Below, piece by piece: positions 1-15,010 of a stretch of DNA of 64,000 nucleotides (position 1 is its first letter; each line of letters begins with the position of its first letter). Position numbers and translations under genes: made by a program. Source of the stretch: Taeniopygia guttata (Eukaryota; Chordata; Aves; Passeriformes; Estrildidae); contig NC_133024.1 of the NCBI RefSeq assembly GCF_048771995.1, positions 89,312,501-89,376,500 of the forward strand, given 5' to 3'. The notes under the pieces were generated by a model, which did no database searches, was not told the DNA's origin, and saw only the letters and a program-made list of their open reading frames with translations.

Positions 1-3000
1 TGCTCTGGCTTGCTGCAAAATCTGAGTGTTGCTCCCAATGCTTCCCAGGACCAATAAATCATTTTCACTTCCTTTTGAGAGACAGGGAGCAGCAAGCTAA
101 CCAGTCAGTCTAAATCATCTTATTTAGAAACATTAATTTTAAGTAGTTCATCTAGCAGTTAGTTTAATTGCACATCTTTTTCTCATTTCAGAATCCTGTG
201 CTGTCAGTCAAGCTATGATAGATTATCCTCTAGTTTGAATAAATGAACTTAGTTTCACAAGAACACTCATGCTCTGTCCAGCTGTTTTGTTTCAATTCTC
301 TAGAAAATACAGTTAGTCCACCACAGTTGCCTAAATCATTTAGTCACCCTGATTTGTATTAAAACAAAGGTGTAACATTTCTAGGCTTCAGATTAGCTAA
401 GGTCCTTAAGACACAGTGTATCACAGTGTAGGAGACACCCAGGGTAGCTACAAGGAAGCCCTTGGCATGTACAAAGACTGTGCAATGTCAGATTTGGAAG
501 CAAACTGGTATCCAAGAAGGAATAGGACTTTGTCAGCCCTGTCACCAGTACTTCTGTGGCTCCTTGGTGCAGTGTGAGTGCAGCAGCCCTTGATCTTTGG
601 TTTGCAGGGCAGAGATGGAGCTGAGGAATCCAAATAGCAGATGCAGGGCTGTGAAAGTGCTCTGGGGCTGTGGTTCCCAACCCTCTGTGTCTCTTCCTTG
701 GCTAAGACTGCATCCTGATGGCTGCCTTTTGCCCTCTCTCAGACCCTTGCAGCTGAGGAAGTCCCTGAAACAGCTGATTTCCCAAAGCTGAGAGGGCACA
801 GGGGAGGGCTCATTCCTCATTTTGTCCTGTTTCCTAAGCTTTTGCCAAAATACCTAATTTTTTAACCATAGCAATAATTCTGAAAATGTTACTGTTTTTA
901 CAGTCTCTTTATAGCGAGGTGGAGTTACCCTGTGTATGCTCTAAGTACTGTTTCATTTACCTGTTGGGATTTACTGAAGCAGAATTTGGATTCATACCAC
1001 TTTTTAATAGCCCTTGCTAGGTCTGTTCTCCATTAATTTGTCTAATCCCCTTTGAACCTCTTCATACTTTTGGCTTCCATAATACTGTGTGCATGAAGTC
1101 TCCATTTAATTATGTGTTGTGTGAAAAAGTGCTTCCTATTTTTTCATTTCAACCATTTGCCTGATAATCTCATTTAGGTTCCCCCTAATTCCTGTACTGT
1201 GGGAAAAAAATCCATTTCCTGAGTACCATCTCCACAGGAAGGGATTTTGTAGGTCAGTATTTCCTGTCAGTTTTCTGCTTTCCAAGCATGCCCAAAGTAT
1301 ATACTTAATGCCTCTCTATGTAGGCAGCATGGTGAGCAGGAGACTGGAGCAGAGCGGGGATACGCTTTTGAGCTGAATTTCCCTTACTTGTTGTAGGATA
1401 ATTGAAATCCAGTAGATTGCTGAGCAAAGAAAGAAGCTGAATGTCAAATGCACAAGGATATCAGGCCTACTCCTTTATTTTGTGTACCAAAGAGGTTGCT
1501 CACACTTCAAAGGAAGAGGTGGGCTAAAATTAGGACTAAAACACATCCATCTGCCCTTAGTTCTAGAGAGGATGGCTGCTTGGAAGTAAGTGGAAATGTC
1601 ACACAGTCTTCTTGAGAACCATGTTTCATCACTTTTTTGGTGGTGTTCTTGCGCTTCAGTCTATCTGTACACAATTTTGAGTTACCTCATCACAGCAGTA
1701 GTTTTCTACTCCCTGTGCTGTGTTTCAGCTGTTCCCATGAAAAAGTAGCACTAAACCTGCTACAGTATCAGTGGATCAGGTCATCTATCCCTCATTCACG
1801 CTTAACCCTGTCAGAGTCCCTTTTACCTTCTACCTCTTCTGAATTAGGCTGCCTCCAGGAAGCTTAATGATAGCTGAGACTCTGCTTCCTCTTCAGTTGG
1901 TTTTGTTTTTGTTTTTTTTTTTTAATTAGAGCTAGCCTTTAACTTTGCTTCAGTGTTTGAAAGATCTAATATTCCATCTAAATTGAATATTGAAATATAT
2001 TTTTAGATTCCCTCTTTATCTCTTTTTGTAGTCTCTAGAGCCTTGCAGCTGCCTCAGTTCAACAGAAGCACATGATGAAGTGCCTATGTGCTTTGCTGTA
2101 CTGAGACCTGAACACTAATTTCTTATTCTCAGTTTTGTTTTCAAAACATTTCAAATTCCCCATCAGGTCTAGCAAGACATTTTACTTATTTTCCCCTGTT
2201 TTTAATAGTATCTATCTTCAAATTAATAATAAATAAATATAATCTTTTGTGCACATCTGTATGCATGTTACTGTCACTGGAATTTAAAAACTAAAGATAC
2301 TATGGTCCTAAAATCCTTTTTGTTTCTTAGTATGTAACACGTATACTGAGATTATAATAAAAGACTTGTGGCCAGGAGCAGTTGTCTCCATTAAAAATTA
2401 AATCTTTGGCAGGTATTTCCATACAATATATGATACCAGACTAGTCTTTCCCTAAAATCAGAAGAAAGTATGTAGTAAGTAATTGTTGTTGTCTTGTTCA
2501 CTATGACATCAATGCCTCATGAGAAATAGTGGCAAATTGCACATGATAAATACATATCCAAAGATATTTCAGACCTGAAGCTTCCCTTTGAGATTATATT
2601 GGTTTGGGGGTTTTGGCAGAGCTTTTTGAATGATTATCAAAATCTCAAGTGAAATAATTTTACAGATTTTAAAAGCCCACATACCTTTTTTCCTCAGAGA
2701 CAGAATCCAAAATATGACCTACTGTTTCAATACAAGCATCAATCACCAGAAGCCACATTGGAATCAGAATAAAAATGCACTGTTCTCCAGCCACTAACTT
2801 ACAATTACTCAATAGGCACTGACCAAGTTAAACAAGCAGTAAAAGTGGCGTTTTGTGGGTACTGACTGATAGATGAGTTCCTGATTTGTGAGGGCTTTTG
2901 AGCCCTCTCAGGGCTCAGGGCAGCATTTAAGCAGTTTTGTTTCTTTTTTCTTTATTTTTAAATGAAACCTCTTCTTCTCCCTCTGGCTGTCTTATCTATT

Positions 3001-6000
3001 GATGTAACTGGTGTAACCTCATTTCAGTGACTGGACACAGCTTTTCTATCAGCTGCAGTAAGGTTTCCTCATTTGTTTAATGAACCCGGATAGGCAGAAA
3101 ATTAAGTATCAGGAGCTGCAGAGGAAGAAAACTAAACCAGAATGTTCTGTGTATTTGGGTGGCTTAAAAATATATATCTGTATTAATATAGCCAGTACAT
3201 GTAATTGGTATTTAGATTATGGCATGATTATTGCTTTGCAGACAGGGGACTCTGTTATCACTCAGTCATCAATGAAGTAGCTGCATTCTGTGCTCATCTC
3301 ATCTCTGAAGCTTATAGAAGAGCTAGTTATTATCTTCAAGTGAGTTATTAATGAGGGGAAAAATCATCCCCAATTACTGTGAAGCAAAATATTTCAACAT
3401 TTACATATCTCAGACTTTAATTTTGATCTAATCCTTCATGAGTTCTTAAGCTCAGACAGTATTTACTTTCCCAAACCTTCTCACACTGGCTTATCAAGAG
3501 GAACTTACACCTGTCCAAGTGCTGGCTTCCCTAAGAGTATGCTCCAGGGTCACAGAAGTGCTGCCCATCTCATCCTTGTGCTGCTAGAGACTGATATCCT
3601 CTGAGATTCCTTCATGCTACACCCAAGGAACAGAGCCCCCACTGTCAGCTGTGCCAGAGAAAAAAATCTGAGTTGTCTTACACTGTCTATGTTCCCAGTC
3701 AGGTTTTTTTCTTAACTAGAAACAGCCTGGAATTTATTTGTAAGGGCTAATTTTGTTCTTTTACTTTCCTTTGAATCCTTTTGAGATTAATGGTTTGGAA
3801 GTTTTGACTCTGAACGTCCTAGAAAACCTGGGCAACGTAAAGGTGGTGATTGAAATTCATATAAACATGTGGGCAGTAACCAGGAGATGGGAGAAGTGCT
3901 GTCCACACTGTGAATCCATCTATCAACACAGATGTGAAGGTCTGACCTTGGCAGATTCAGGGGGTAGGGATGTCAAACACAGTTTGCAATCAATTGGAAA
4001 TGTAGCTACTAGACAAAGAAAACTCAATAATTACACAGCTGTTTCAGTAGATTACAGATTTCCTAGAAAACAATAAAACAACCATCTGTGAATGGAAAAA
4101 AAAAAAGTAAACTGTTTTTATTTAATTCAAAAACATTTCTGAAAGTCATCAGATATCTCCCCTGCAAACTTCTTATCTCTTCAAAAGCGACACAGTCTGT
4201 AACCAATCAGTGTAGATTTCTCTGCAGTATTTATGTCCATTAATGCTTCATTGATTTACAGTGAAACTGCTGAAGGACTGTCTTCAACAGACATATAAAT
4301 ATTAATTTCTGGTGAAGGATGGTTGCTATTACACTAAATATTAAATGAATTCATAATACTTGGACATTTGCAATAAATCACTGCTGGGACTGCTCCCAAA
4401 GAAATGAAGAGCTTTGTAACACTCAAATCATGAACCAATTCCCACAGCACAAGGAGGAGTTTCAACTTCATCCCATTTTACAGACAGAGGGAGGCACAAA
4501 GTGGTTTAGGTTGAACTGCTGATCGCAGAAGATTCAAACCAAATCTGTTTCTCATGGACGACATCACAGTAGATTACCAGTTCCTGACAGTGCTTCTTCT
4601 GCTTGAAATGCTGTGAGCAGCATCAGCAGAGGATCTGGCCATGTGATACCAGAAGGCTGAGAGCCAGGCTCAAAGGGAGAAAGAGCTGGACATATTGTCT
4701 AATCTCCACACACACAAAGTGGTTGGTGTCAGGTCACCTCTAAGAATCTTGCCCAAGGCCACTACTTGAAGGATGGTACTGCTCAGGTTTTGACTAGGCT
4801 TAGCAATTGAATTAAGTTATCTTCTCTCTTCCAAGACCACAGATCTTAGTTTCAAAAGTTTAGTAAAATGCTCAGCAGGGGCTAAAAATCAATTCTTTAT
4901 TTTTCCTTTATTAAAGTAGAACAAAGGATAGATCAGCAAGTTCATGATAGATTTCTGTTTTCTAAGGGATAGTAGCTTAAGAGTAGAAATTTATGCCAGG
5001 GCTAACCCTATAGAGTGGAAGCCGTTCTTGAAAACAAAACTGAATGACTGTCAGACTCATCTGCTTTTTAATGTGTAGATGGGTGTGAGTATATGCACCT
5101 CCTTCATTCCAAATATTTTTGCTTCTGTGCCTCAAATGGTCTAAGTTGCGCAAGGTTTTTCTAATGGAATTTTGCCAAGGTATTTAAATTAGAAGCAAAC
5201 ATTAGAAACACTGCTACCACATAGGAATATTAATTGTTCGTTATACTGGGCTTTAGTTCACATAGTTACTTTGCATTTGCAAGACTGCCAATTAAAGAGC
5301 CTCAAAGTGCTCACTGCTGCACAATAGCCGTTTCTCCAGAGCCCCACAATGGCTATTGTATTCTGTCACTGACCTTTGGGCACCTTCAAATGCATATTGA
5401 CACAGGATGCTGGGATCATTAGAGCTATTGTTTCAGTGTGCCACAGGGAAAGAAGAGTTTTGCAATTTCACTAAGAGCTTTAAAATTTTATATAATGATG
5501 ACAGCAACAATATTTCTTAATCAGACAGCAAGAGAAAAACTGAAGCATTTTTTCTGGTGTTTCAGGTGAATTCCAGAATGCACACTTTCCATACAGTTCC
5601 TTCCCATCAGGAAAGAAAATATATTAATCAGGGGCATTTGGTCTGCTTTTCTGTTGTTTCCAGGGGAATTGATTTAATTTTTTTGACCTGGTGGTGCCAT
5701 ATGGCCAGCCTCCCTTAGCTTCCATGGATTCTGCTTGGGTGAACATCTTGACAGGATGGACCCTTTCATCCTGTAAGTGCAAAACATTTTTTTAAAACGT
5801 GACCAGTGGTATGCAGGAGACCAGGATCTGGATGCACAGATCACCCTAGGACAACAGTTCAGACTCTGCTCTTCAAAAATCAGTGCACTTTGGCTCTGTG
5901 ACAACTGTGCCTCGGTTTAAGTCTTCTGTGTCTTGACATCTAAGGAATTTCTGTTTTCTTACCAGTCCACGACAATTAAAGTGTGCAAACAGGAACTTTG

Positions 6001-7462
6001 GAAGCAGAGATACCAGGTACTCAAGTACATTTACTGTAGTAAATCCAAGCATCTTCTAAAATCTTATATTTATTTTATTGTAGCCTTTCTATTCTTTAAA
6101 GCTGCTTTGAGAAATTACTTCAGCAGTCAGAACATAAAAGAGCATCACTTTAAACCTTGCATGGGACATTTTGTCTACAGAGAATAAATAAATTATTGGC
6201 TTGTACTTCCAAGAAGTGTTCCTACTTGAATATATAGAGAGAATTTCTGTTCTATAAGTCTTGCTATTTCTGAGTTTGATTTTATCCCCTGGGATCCTAT
6301 TATTGAACAAATTATCAAGTACAGCTAAACCTCACACCCCTAAGCCTCTGAAGATAGTTTGGGTAATGGCTTGCACTTCTGACAAAAGAGGAAGAAATCT
6401 AATAGACCTTTGCAAAACTTCTTGTGTTATTTTTTAATAATGAAAAAATTTACTGCACAGCATTGCTGGTTGCAACTCTATAACCTAGCACTGTGAAGCA
6501 TATACCAGAGAATGGCTGGTTTCTACATATAAACCTCTAGCCAAAAAACTTTCAAGATGAAGGACATAGTATTTGGTGTTTCTGTGTGCTTGCTCACACT
6601 GTTATAAAATCCAAAAGGTCAGATGTATTTCCTCAGGAACACAGACTAAACTTTTTTCTTCCCATTAATTGAAAGGGTGCTATTATCAACCTTTCATTTC
6701 TCTGTGTCAGAAACCCTTGTAGAACTTTGAAACCTCCCATGCACTGCGTTGCCAATTGTGAATTTTGTGGTGTATCTTTGAACATCAAGGTGATACCTTG
6801 ACCTTAACCCATGAGGGGAAATGACCCCCTTCTGGGAGGGAGACACGAATAGTTATTGCTGTGTGATGCAGGATGTGAAAGGGAGTGTGTTCTGGAAAAA
6901 GCTGTCTCATGCCTCCATTCTCCCTACTGCAAATCTGCATCAGGTAGTAAAAGAGGCAGTAATGATGAATGCTTCTCTTGTAATGGGCTGGGATCTGAAA
7001 TCTCTCCTCAGCCCATTGTGCTTCCCAGCAGAGGTTTTTAGCCATGGGTGCTGATTTCTTACTTCTGGGATATATCGCTGTTGAGGGACAGGATTCTCCT
7101 TGAAGAGAGAGAGAAGCACTCTGCTTGCTGTCTTCTCTGCATGGAAAGTTCATATCTTTGCTGTACCAGTGTAGCTGCACTCTTTCTTTGAAAAGGCACA
7201 TGATCACTGCCTGGATAGATTTGAAAATGGGGATATCTTTGCGGTATGTTTGGTCCTTACTCTACTGAATAAGTTGAAGCCCTTTTCAATGGGGAGGGAT
7301 TTTCATAGGATCTTTATTATAGGAAGTTTAAGTTCTACCTGGATCCACCTCTGTGGCAGTTTTGAGAGGTTTCCTGCTTCACACATTGGGGTTTTCCAAA
7401 ACAAAAGCAAAGGGACTTTGTATGTCTGCTCACTGCCTATGTTTTGTTTGGTTCCTATGCAG
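1..7462 (+). other. SH3RF3: SH3RF3 intron (3' part only)
   Basis: This stretch lies upstream of the first recognisable SH3RF3 exon in the window and ends in the acceptor ttcctatgcag at 7452-7462. I found no convincing coding exon in it on either strand. It is AT-rich single-copy-looking DNA with an old CR1 remnant near 1.0-1.26 kb. The other open frames here are short and lack splice-like borders or recognisable protein sequence. Confidence 0.8.
1010..1260 (-). mobile_element. Ancient CR1 LINE fragment
   Basis: The sequence resembles the reverse complement of an old amniote CR1 3' region, with the familiar pattern around gttgtgtgaaaaagtgcttc (1117-1136) and a following ccccctaattcctgta. It is strongly diverged and both ends are approximate. 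Confidence 0.6.
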
Positions 7463-7800
7463 AAGGAGAAGAAGAGCGGGCTGTTGAAACTTCTAGCAGG
7501 AGCATCAACAAAAAAGAAGTCACGCTCCCCACCATCTGTGTCCCCCACGCACGACCCCCAGACAGCCATTGAAGGAGTTCTGCAAGGGGCAGTGGGGCCT
7601 GAGCTGTCCTCCCTCTCCAGTCACGGCAGAGCCGGCTCATGCCCCATCGAGAGTGAAATGCAAGGAGCCATGGGGCTGGAGCCTCTGCACAGGAAAACGG
7701 GCTCCTTGGATTTGAATTTTTCCATCCCTTCACCTGCCAGGCCACCCCTCTCTTCCATGGCAGCTATTCGGCCAGAGCCCAAGCCTTTGCCCCGGGAAAG
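7463..7800 (+). CDS. SH3RF3: SH3RF3 penultimate coding exon
   Basis: This internal exon encodes 112 codons plus two bases of SH3RF3 (POSH2), a RING-type E3 ubiquitin ligase and SH3 scaffold linked to JNK signalling. It starts after ttcctatgcag in phase 0 (KEKKSGLLKLLAGAS) and stops at GGGAAAG|gtaagc, with two bases of an Arg codon left over. Recognisable family segments are STKKKSRSPPSVSPTHDP, SCPIESEMQGAMG, LHRKTGSLDLNF and the closing IRPEPKPLPRER, all close to mammalian SH3RF3 as I recall it. The segment is the basic, Ser/Pro-rich linker between the third and fourth SH3 domains and carries no folded domain itself. Reading through the donor meets a stop at once (TAA), so the splice is required. 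The RING domain and first three SH3 domains lie outside the window to the left. Confidence 0.95.
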
Positions 7801-10049
7801 GTAAGCTGTGTTTCTCCTGAGATTGCCTGCATCCACAGGGAGCAATTGGAGGAGAGACGATATTTTAGCTTGTTCAAGATGGTGTTCTGTGGATTGACTG
7901 TACATGGCTCAGCTGTCTTTTAGGAAGACAGGGCTTACATGCATCTGCCCATTGAAAATCATTTGGTACACTGTGTAGGTTTAAAGTGTTTAAGAGCACC
8001 TGTCCATGACACTCCACAGCTCTAGTCTAAATATGGAGAACAGCAGTGCTTTCTCAGCCCAAAACGTGTAAATGCTATTGGCAAATGCCACATTTTAAAT
8101 TAGATTCCAGTATTTTAACTTAAGTAATAAGTTAAAGGAATTGGCATATTATGTCCCATCTGGACATGTCCTGTTCTGCAATACCAAAGACTATTGCAAA
8201 TTCTTCTTGTTTAGAATACAAATAGATACGGTGATCTTCAGTGATCTATTACCAAAAATGTAGCTTGTTTCTAGAGAGGGGTGTACCAGTGATTCTGGAG
8301 TTCATTTCAACAGCCTGCTCTCCACCTTGGTACCCTTGGTACCTCAGAGTAACTGACTTCACAAACCTGGAAAAAGAAGAATAGGAATACCAAAATACAA
8401 AAGCAGGTGGAGAGAGCGATAACTGACCAGAAAAGAGCTGGGGGTTGCAGAAAAGTGATAGGTCTCCATGTGCAGAATCACACTGGTTTCAGGTAGATCT
8501 TTTCTATAAGTCTGCAGTTTGAGAACTGGGAAAGGAATAAGTAATACACAGCTACAGTGCTGTTGAAATGCTTTCCTCTCAGAAGGTGATTGAGAAAAAC
8601 AGGTTTTTTTAAAAAAACATTGAAGAATTTTCAAAAAGTTGTTCAGGGACAAACACTCTTGAATTGGTATTTAAAACAATATTGAATTAACATTAAAATC
8701 AGAAGTTGGAAAGAAACTAGTTTTATCTGAGTGTATGAAAAAGGCTGAAGGGAGTGGATTGGGCAAGGCACCTGACCCTGAATCTTGTTGGGATCATGAA
8801 GCAGATGTGTAATAAGCGCCATTCCAGGACTGTCCATACCTTACACAGTGTTTTACTGAATGCAGGTTGGAATTCATTTGGGAAGGTGACAATGACACCA
8901 TAACATACTCAAACTTTTCTAAGGCATCTGGTTTGTTACAATAAAACCCCTTGCTGAGTAAACTGTACATAACCAAACCAGCAAATACTAAATGGACTGA
9001 AAACTGGCATCAAATCTAACTCTACATAAGAAATCACTAGAATATGGGGATTTATGAATGCAGTGCAGCCCAACAGGAGTGGGGTCCTGAACCTGAACTG
9101 TTTACATAAAACCTTTGCTGTTGCAGAATGAGGACTGAAGTGGGAGGTGGGTGATGGGTAGGGCAAATCTGTTGGTACAGAGCTAAATCAGCTCCTGGTC
9201 AGGTGAAAACAGTAACAATATATTTCAGAAGAGACAAATCTGATGCAAAGTGAAGTGGACTCAGAGAAACATCATAAGAAAAATGGAAGACTTAAAACTA
9301 TACACTTGCAATGAGAGACACAGGGAGCTGTGGCACACCTGGTAGAGGGTGTAGGGATGGCATGGCAACAGTTTGTAAGAGACTGCAGTCAGGACAGACA
9401 TGGGAATATTTTTACACTCGATTTGGCATTTCTTCTAAGAGAGATGCTTTTGTTCAGGTGCAGCTGTTAGACTTGAAGCAGAAATAAATACAGGCAAATC
9501 CTTCAGCATTGTAATGAAGGCAGTGGGAACAGACTATCGAAGTAGTCTCTTGCCCTTAAAATCCATGAAAAAGTAATTTAGTAAAAGGAGTGAAAACCCA
9601 ATCCCTATTTAGGCACACTTAATTTGGTCTACATCAGTTCAGATTAATGCTGTAGAGAAAAGTTAAATCAATATAAACTAGATTTAGCTCCAGTGTAACT
9701 GAATCAGTGGGCTGCTGCACCTTTAGTTAAATGTAACCATGAAGAGAAGCTAGGGAGTACAGCCCTTGATGTCTCCAGAGCTGGATGTTAATGTGCTGCT
9801 CTCAAAGCTTTACTACAGAGAACTCCAGACACATTATGTAATATGCCAGGGCTAGTCCCATACCCTACAAATTTCTCAGTCCACTTCAGGGTGGTCCAGG
9901 ATGTCAACTGATGGCTATTTTAAATGGCAGAATAGAACCAGAGAGACAAAGATTACCTGGATCCTCTTAGCTGTGCTGGAATCAGGAGCAAATAGATTTA
10001 GAGTGCTAAAACTGAATAAATACTTCCAGCTGCAGTATATGGCGATAAG

Positions 10050-10950
10050 GAACTTCCTCTAATTTTACGTATTTTAATTCCGGAGTCTTAAATCTGAAAA
10101 TAAGCTATAATTGAAGTAAGCATAATTATACACAGCAGGCAAGATTCTTTAATTGATTTATGAATTAACTTCCATATCATTGATGTATCTGCATTCCTTA
10201 ACTGATCATATGGGTTTTTTCATGTCCATAATGGGAAATATTAATTACCTTCATGCACTAGGAAGGATAATGCTTAGTCCTGGAATAATCTGAGCAGATA
10301 CATTAAACACTTGTCTGCTAGAAATTCATCCCACATCCATCTGTGCTCATTAAATCATCAAATTTCTCAGAAGTACCAAATTATTTTTTTTTTAACAAAT
10401 TATGGTTTTCAAACCACTTGTTCTTTTCACATCTGGCAATGGAACAACTTGCATTCAACGTCACTCAGCTCCATATTTTGCTTGTTTGCATTTTGGTGCA
10501 TTTCATACGCACAGTAGGAGCAATTCTCTGAGAAAGAAAAGGGAGGAGAGGGAAAAAAAGGTTAGATAAACAGATTCAGATGCTGGAAGAAATTTTAAAA
10601 AGCTGCAAAGCATTTCAGTACACTTAGCTGTACTTGGCTTTCTATCTCCCAACGCCCATCTGTGCACACAGAAACAGAGCACTGAAAGGTTGGAAGAAGT
10701 AGCACATTCCTTAATATTTACAGCATTCAAAAAGAGGCTCATGCAGGCAGCAAAGCACCGCTACTTTTCCTATAGAGGTTGGCTTGCAGCTCCAGCACTC
10801 ACCACATCCAGGTTACCGATCAAACCCAGTGCACCAAGAGCTGCATTAAAGGGCTCTGATTACTTGCAGCTCACTCACTATTTAAGGGATAAATTGCCTA
10901 TTCTGCTACCTGACAGTGCAGACCTTTCTGGGAGTTGCACCTAGACAACA
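10050..10950. promoter_or_regulatory. Possible conserved non-coding elements in SH3RF3 intron
   Basis: Several blocks here (about 10050-10300, 10420-10520 and 10690-10940) have the texture of vertebrate conserved non-coding DNA. They are non-repetitive and carry TAAT/ATTA homeodomain cores, as in the stretch around ttaattgatttatgaatta, along with short GC-rich blocks. This is a judgement from texture only; conservation cannot be measured from one sequence. Confidence 0.3.
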
Positions 10951-13900
10951 GGTAGACAGAAAGGTGAAGCAAGCTTCATCCTCTTGGAGGTGCTGTTAAT
11001 GTTTATACTCTTAGTGGGGTTTGTTTTGTTTTGTTTTTTTTGGTTTTTTTTACATAGAGAGGAAAAATTACCTTCTTCTTGATATTCCAAAGCCTGGCTA
11101 TGGATGACTGGAATAGGAAGGAAATTGCTCTTAGCTCTCCTGTCATTTAGCCTTCATATTTTTCTAGTTTGCTAGGATAGTCAGAGCCCATCTCTGCCTT
11201 CTGGGTGTAGTTTCCACTACCAGTTTATAAAACCATATTCCTTCAGATGCTCTTTGCCATAAAGCATCCAGCAATTCAAGCAGCAGAGCAGAGAAATTTC
11301 CCAGGTGGTGTCCTTGTCACTTCATGTGGCAGTGATTGACTGCCAAGTGAATACCCCATCAGGCTGTGTGTGCCCCACACACTCTTTTCCACCTACTGCT
11401 CCATCCAGTTTCTTCTGGTATGATGAACAGGACCAGTACAGGGACACACTGTGGTGAGGCAGGCACTGGGCCAGAGCCTTGCCCACGTCCCACCACGCTG
11501 TTGGCTTACAGGAGGGGTGTGCTGTGTGCCTGGCAGCACCAAAACAAAATACTTCCCTTGCCACCCCCTTCAAGAAAATGTGAGTGTACATTAAGCAAAA
11601 CAGGAGAGTTGAGTGTGCATGTGTGTGTGCGTGAGTCATGTTCCCCTCACTGCCTGGCACTGTTCCCAGAGGCAAACCTGAGTAAAACATGTCACGCGTT
11701 GTTGACTCCTTTATAGTAGCTGGCACTAACTCTGCTATGTTATATTGTGATAAAGCAGCTGTGGCCAGACTTATTGTCACGACTGGCATATCTGTACTGT
11801 GTTTCTATGGTTTTTGTGCAGCCTTCAACCAAGCTATAACCATAACAGTGCTGTGGAATAAGATGGGAGCAGTAATGTTTGACCTTTAAAATAGATCCCC
11901 CCATGTTTCCATGTATCTTTCTACAAATCACTGCCACATTAGAAATTGAGCTCCCAGTTCAAGGAAGCATTCAAGCATGTGCATAACGCCTACTGACTTC
12001 AATTTTGCTGTGCTCATATGTCTTCTTTGCCCAAAAGCGAAGCAGAAGAAGGATTCTTTTCATTCCTGGAAAGTGATACTAGAGAAATGACCCAAGGAGT
12101 AATTTCTGACTGAACAGTGACATGTATTCACATGGTTAAGTGCTTCTTTGAGTAGGGATACCTGCCTTAAAACTGGGAACCAACCATCAACCATCTCAGA
12201 AATTGAATCCTGAGATATTTCCAGCAGAAAGGTAAAAGACCCAACTGAGACTTGTTCTTCTAAGGCTGCTGATTCAGTCACCATGCTATGGAGAAGCAGA
12301 TTTTGGCTTGTAGTGTGCAGAGGTGTCTGGCAGGTCCCTGCAATTTGCCAGTGAAAGGATGAAAAAACAGAGCTCCACTGGTAAACAAGAGCCATGGTTA
12401 ACTGGACTAGATGGTCCATTGGCACTGATTATCCATTGCCTCCAAACTGTGTATCCCTAATGCACCTGTTGGAGTCACAGGACTGCAACCTGACCCTAAT
12501 GCATGACACTTCGAGAAACAGGAACTTGCATTAAGCATCAAAATTCAAGCTCTGTAAATGGGATCAGATTGGAGGTTAGCCCTGCAGACCTAATTTGCCT
12601 CATTGCACATTTTCTTAAGATGCTCTAGTTCCATCAGTGTCCTGGATACACATATTTACTCAGTGAGTATTTTGGAGTTTTTTTAGAGTGTCCATGGCTG
12701 AGTTCAGCCATTAATTACTGATCAGTTCTGGTCAATACTGTTCAGTGCCTGCCTGCCCACTGACAGAGGGGCTGTGTGAGTCATTCAGACCAGACAGGAC
12801 TCCTACACAGCCAGTGTGTGCGTGAGATGAGTCTCTCTCTGTGGAAAGTGTGGCACGAGGCTTTACAGCTGAAGGAGTCAGAGAAGCCACTTTCCCCACA
12901 TCTGCACTACTCAGTGCATTTCATCATGGTCACTTGCTAGAGATATTCCAACCTCTGCAAAAGGTTGGGTGGTTCCCATGTTAGAGCCTTGACTCACATC
13001 CAGAGCAGCATCTTGTGCACTAAATGAGGCAGGCATTATGCAGGGAAAATAGTATTATAGCAATCATATAATGAAAGATTGTATTGCAAGACAGCAGAAG
13101 TAAAGTCATGGACAATTTTATTTGCCTTTTTCTTCATCTCAGATGCATGGGTGTGAAATACTTGTGTCTGTTAAGGTTGTAGATCTCTTTATGTATGTAC
13201 ACATGATATTTTTAATCATTTTACTTCTTAAAAAGAAACGAGACCAGAACTTCCATCATGTGACATCTGTTTGAGGTTAGGAGTCTTTCTTGCACCTTCC
13301 AGATTTCAGTAGGAGAAGCAAAGGGAGGGCTGGGTGGGAGAGGTGTTTCTTTTGGCTGTGAAAACAAGTGCTATGAAGACAGGGGACAGGGAGATTGCAA
13401 GGTCTTTGCTGACAGCAGAGGATGGACCTATTCCCAGCTCAGTGAGATAATTGCTGCCAGGGTGCCCATCTCACCCTCAGCCCCTGTGCCAGCCTCTACT
13501 GATGCAGTCTCCTACTTCTTGGGATGCCATGTCCCTGCCCCAGGCTCCCTTCCACCAAGGCTTTTTGCTCTCCCAGACTCAGCTCAGCAGAGCTTTCCCC
13601 CTCAGCAGCCATACCCACACCTTCTATCAGGGCTTCCCATTTTAATCACAGTCACATTTCTTCCTCTGCTCCCAGTTTTTCTCCCATCAGCTTCCCTCTT
13701 CCTCCACCTTGTCCCTTACTTTACCCCACTCTCCAGCTCCCTGGGGTTTCCCTGCCCAGGAAAAACCCATTCCCTGTCCTTGCTGATACTACTTGCAGCC
13801 TCTCCTCATGTATTATCTCTTGTGCACCAAGGACCCTTCCCAGGCCACTGCCCATCGTGGGCAGTAGCCTCCAGGGATGAAGTGCCCAACCCAAGGATGC

Positions 13901-15010
13901 CACAGCAGCCAGCAGTGGGGGTGTCCAACATAAAGTCTGTCCTCTAAGAGAAAAATACAAGAGGGGCCCAGTACTAAGAAAGAAAGAGATATGCAGCCTC
14001 TGAGGTCCCACATAGCTAGGACAGCTTGGAGCATGAATCAGCAGAGATTTTACTTTCAGTGCTCATACAAGCCTAAACATGTGCCATTTTGGGGTGGTTT
14101 GAATGTTTTTAAACCTGGCTGTGAGTGGATGATTTTCTGAAGGAACACCATTCCTTACAGAGCAGTGGGACCACAGGACAGACAGGTCTTTGCTCCCAAA
14201 TATAGGACCTGAGAGCAGTTTGTGGAAGTGCTCATATAGGTCCTGCTGGTGCTGCAAAACCCCTCATGTTATTCTTGAAAGTGATAAGGCCATTGGGCTG
14301 TATGTTGGACCCTCAGCCTGATACAGCCAACTGCTGTGGAGAATTTGGGCCAAAATTATTAACATTTGTCAGAATTGTAACTATGTAAGACAGATTTACA
14401 CAATTTACAACAGAAAATACCAAATATTGTTAAAGTTGGTCAGAAGCCACACTTGTCATCATAATTGTTGCCCAGATAATTAGCATTTTTGAAAGTTGGT
14501 AATTTAGAGGTGGAATGTGACACAGACAAAATTGAGAAGACCGAGATCCATCTAAAATGCCAAGCGACAGTTTGGTATAGGAAAACCTACAATTTTATAG
14601 CATCTTCTCAAAAAAGGAACAAAAGGGGAAATTAAAAGTGGAGATATAAATAGAAGTATCCCGGACTGCCTTTTTGGGAGTGAGGGAGCATGTCTGGGAG
14701 AAGAGACCTTTTCTGCCAAAGAAATACGGCTAATAGCTGTCCTTACGGTTCCGTTCCAGAGGATAAGCGAGGCTGAGGTGCCACCTGGAGGTGCGGAGGG
14801 GCGGCACAGCTCCCTGTGCCAGCGCAGTGCCGGGATGCTGCCCTGCAGCCCCACCGGGCTGCCCCTCCCTGCTTCAAACCTCGCGTGGGAAAAGGCCTCG
14901 CGTTTTTTTTCATCTCTCACAGAGGAGTTCTTAACTGATTTGCAAGGTCTTTCCTAGCTAGTATTTTGTTCTTCTATCAAAAACCTCTTCGGTACTATCT
15001 TGTGAGGTAG

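Noticed and set aside
7250..7462. Open frame continuing upstream of the SH3RF3 exon
   Set aside because: The frame begins with TTG, lacks SH3RF3 similarity, and is separated by a good acceptor at 7462; it is intron.
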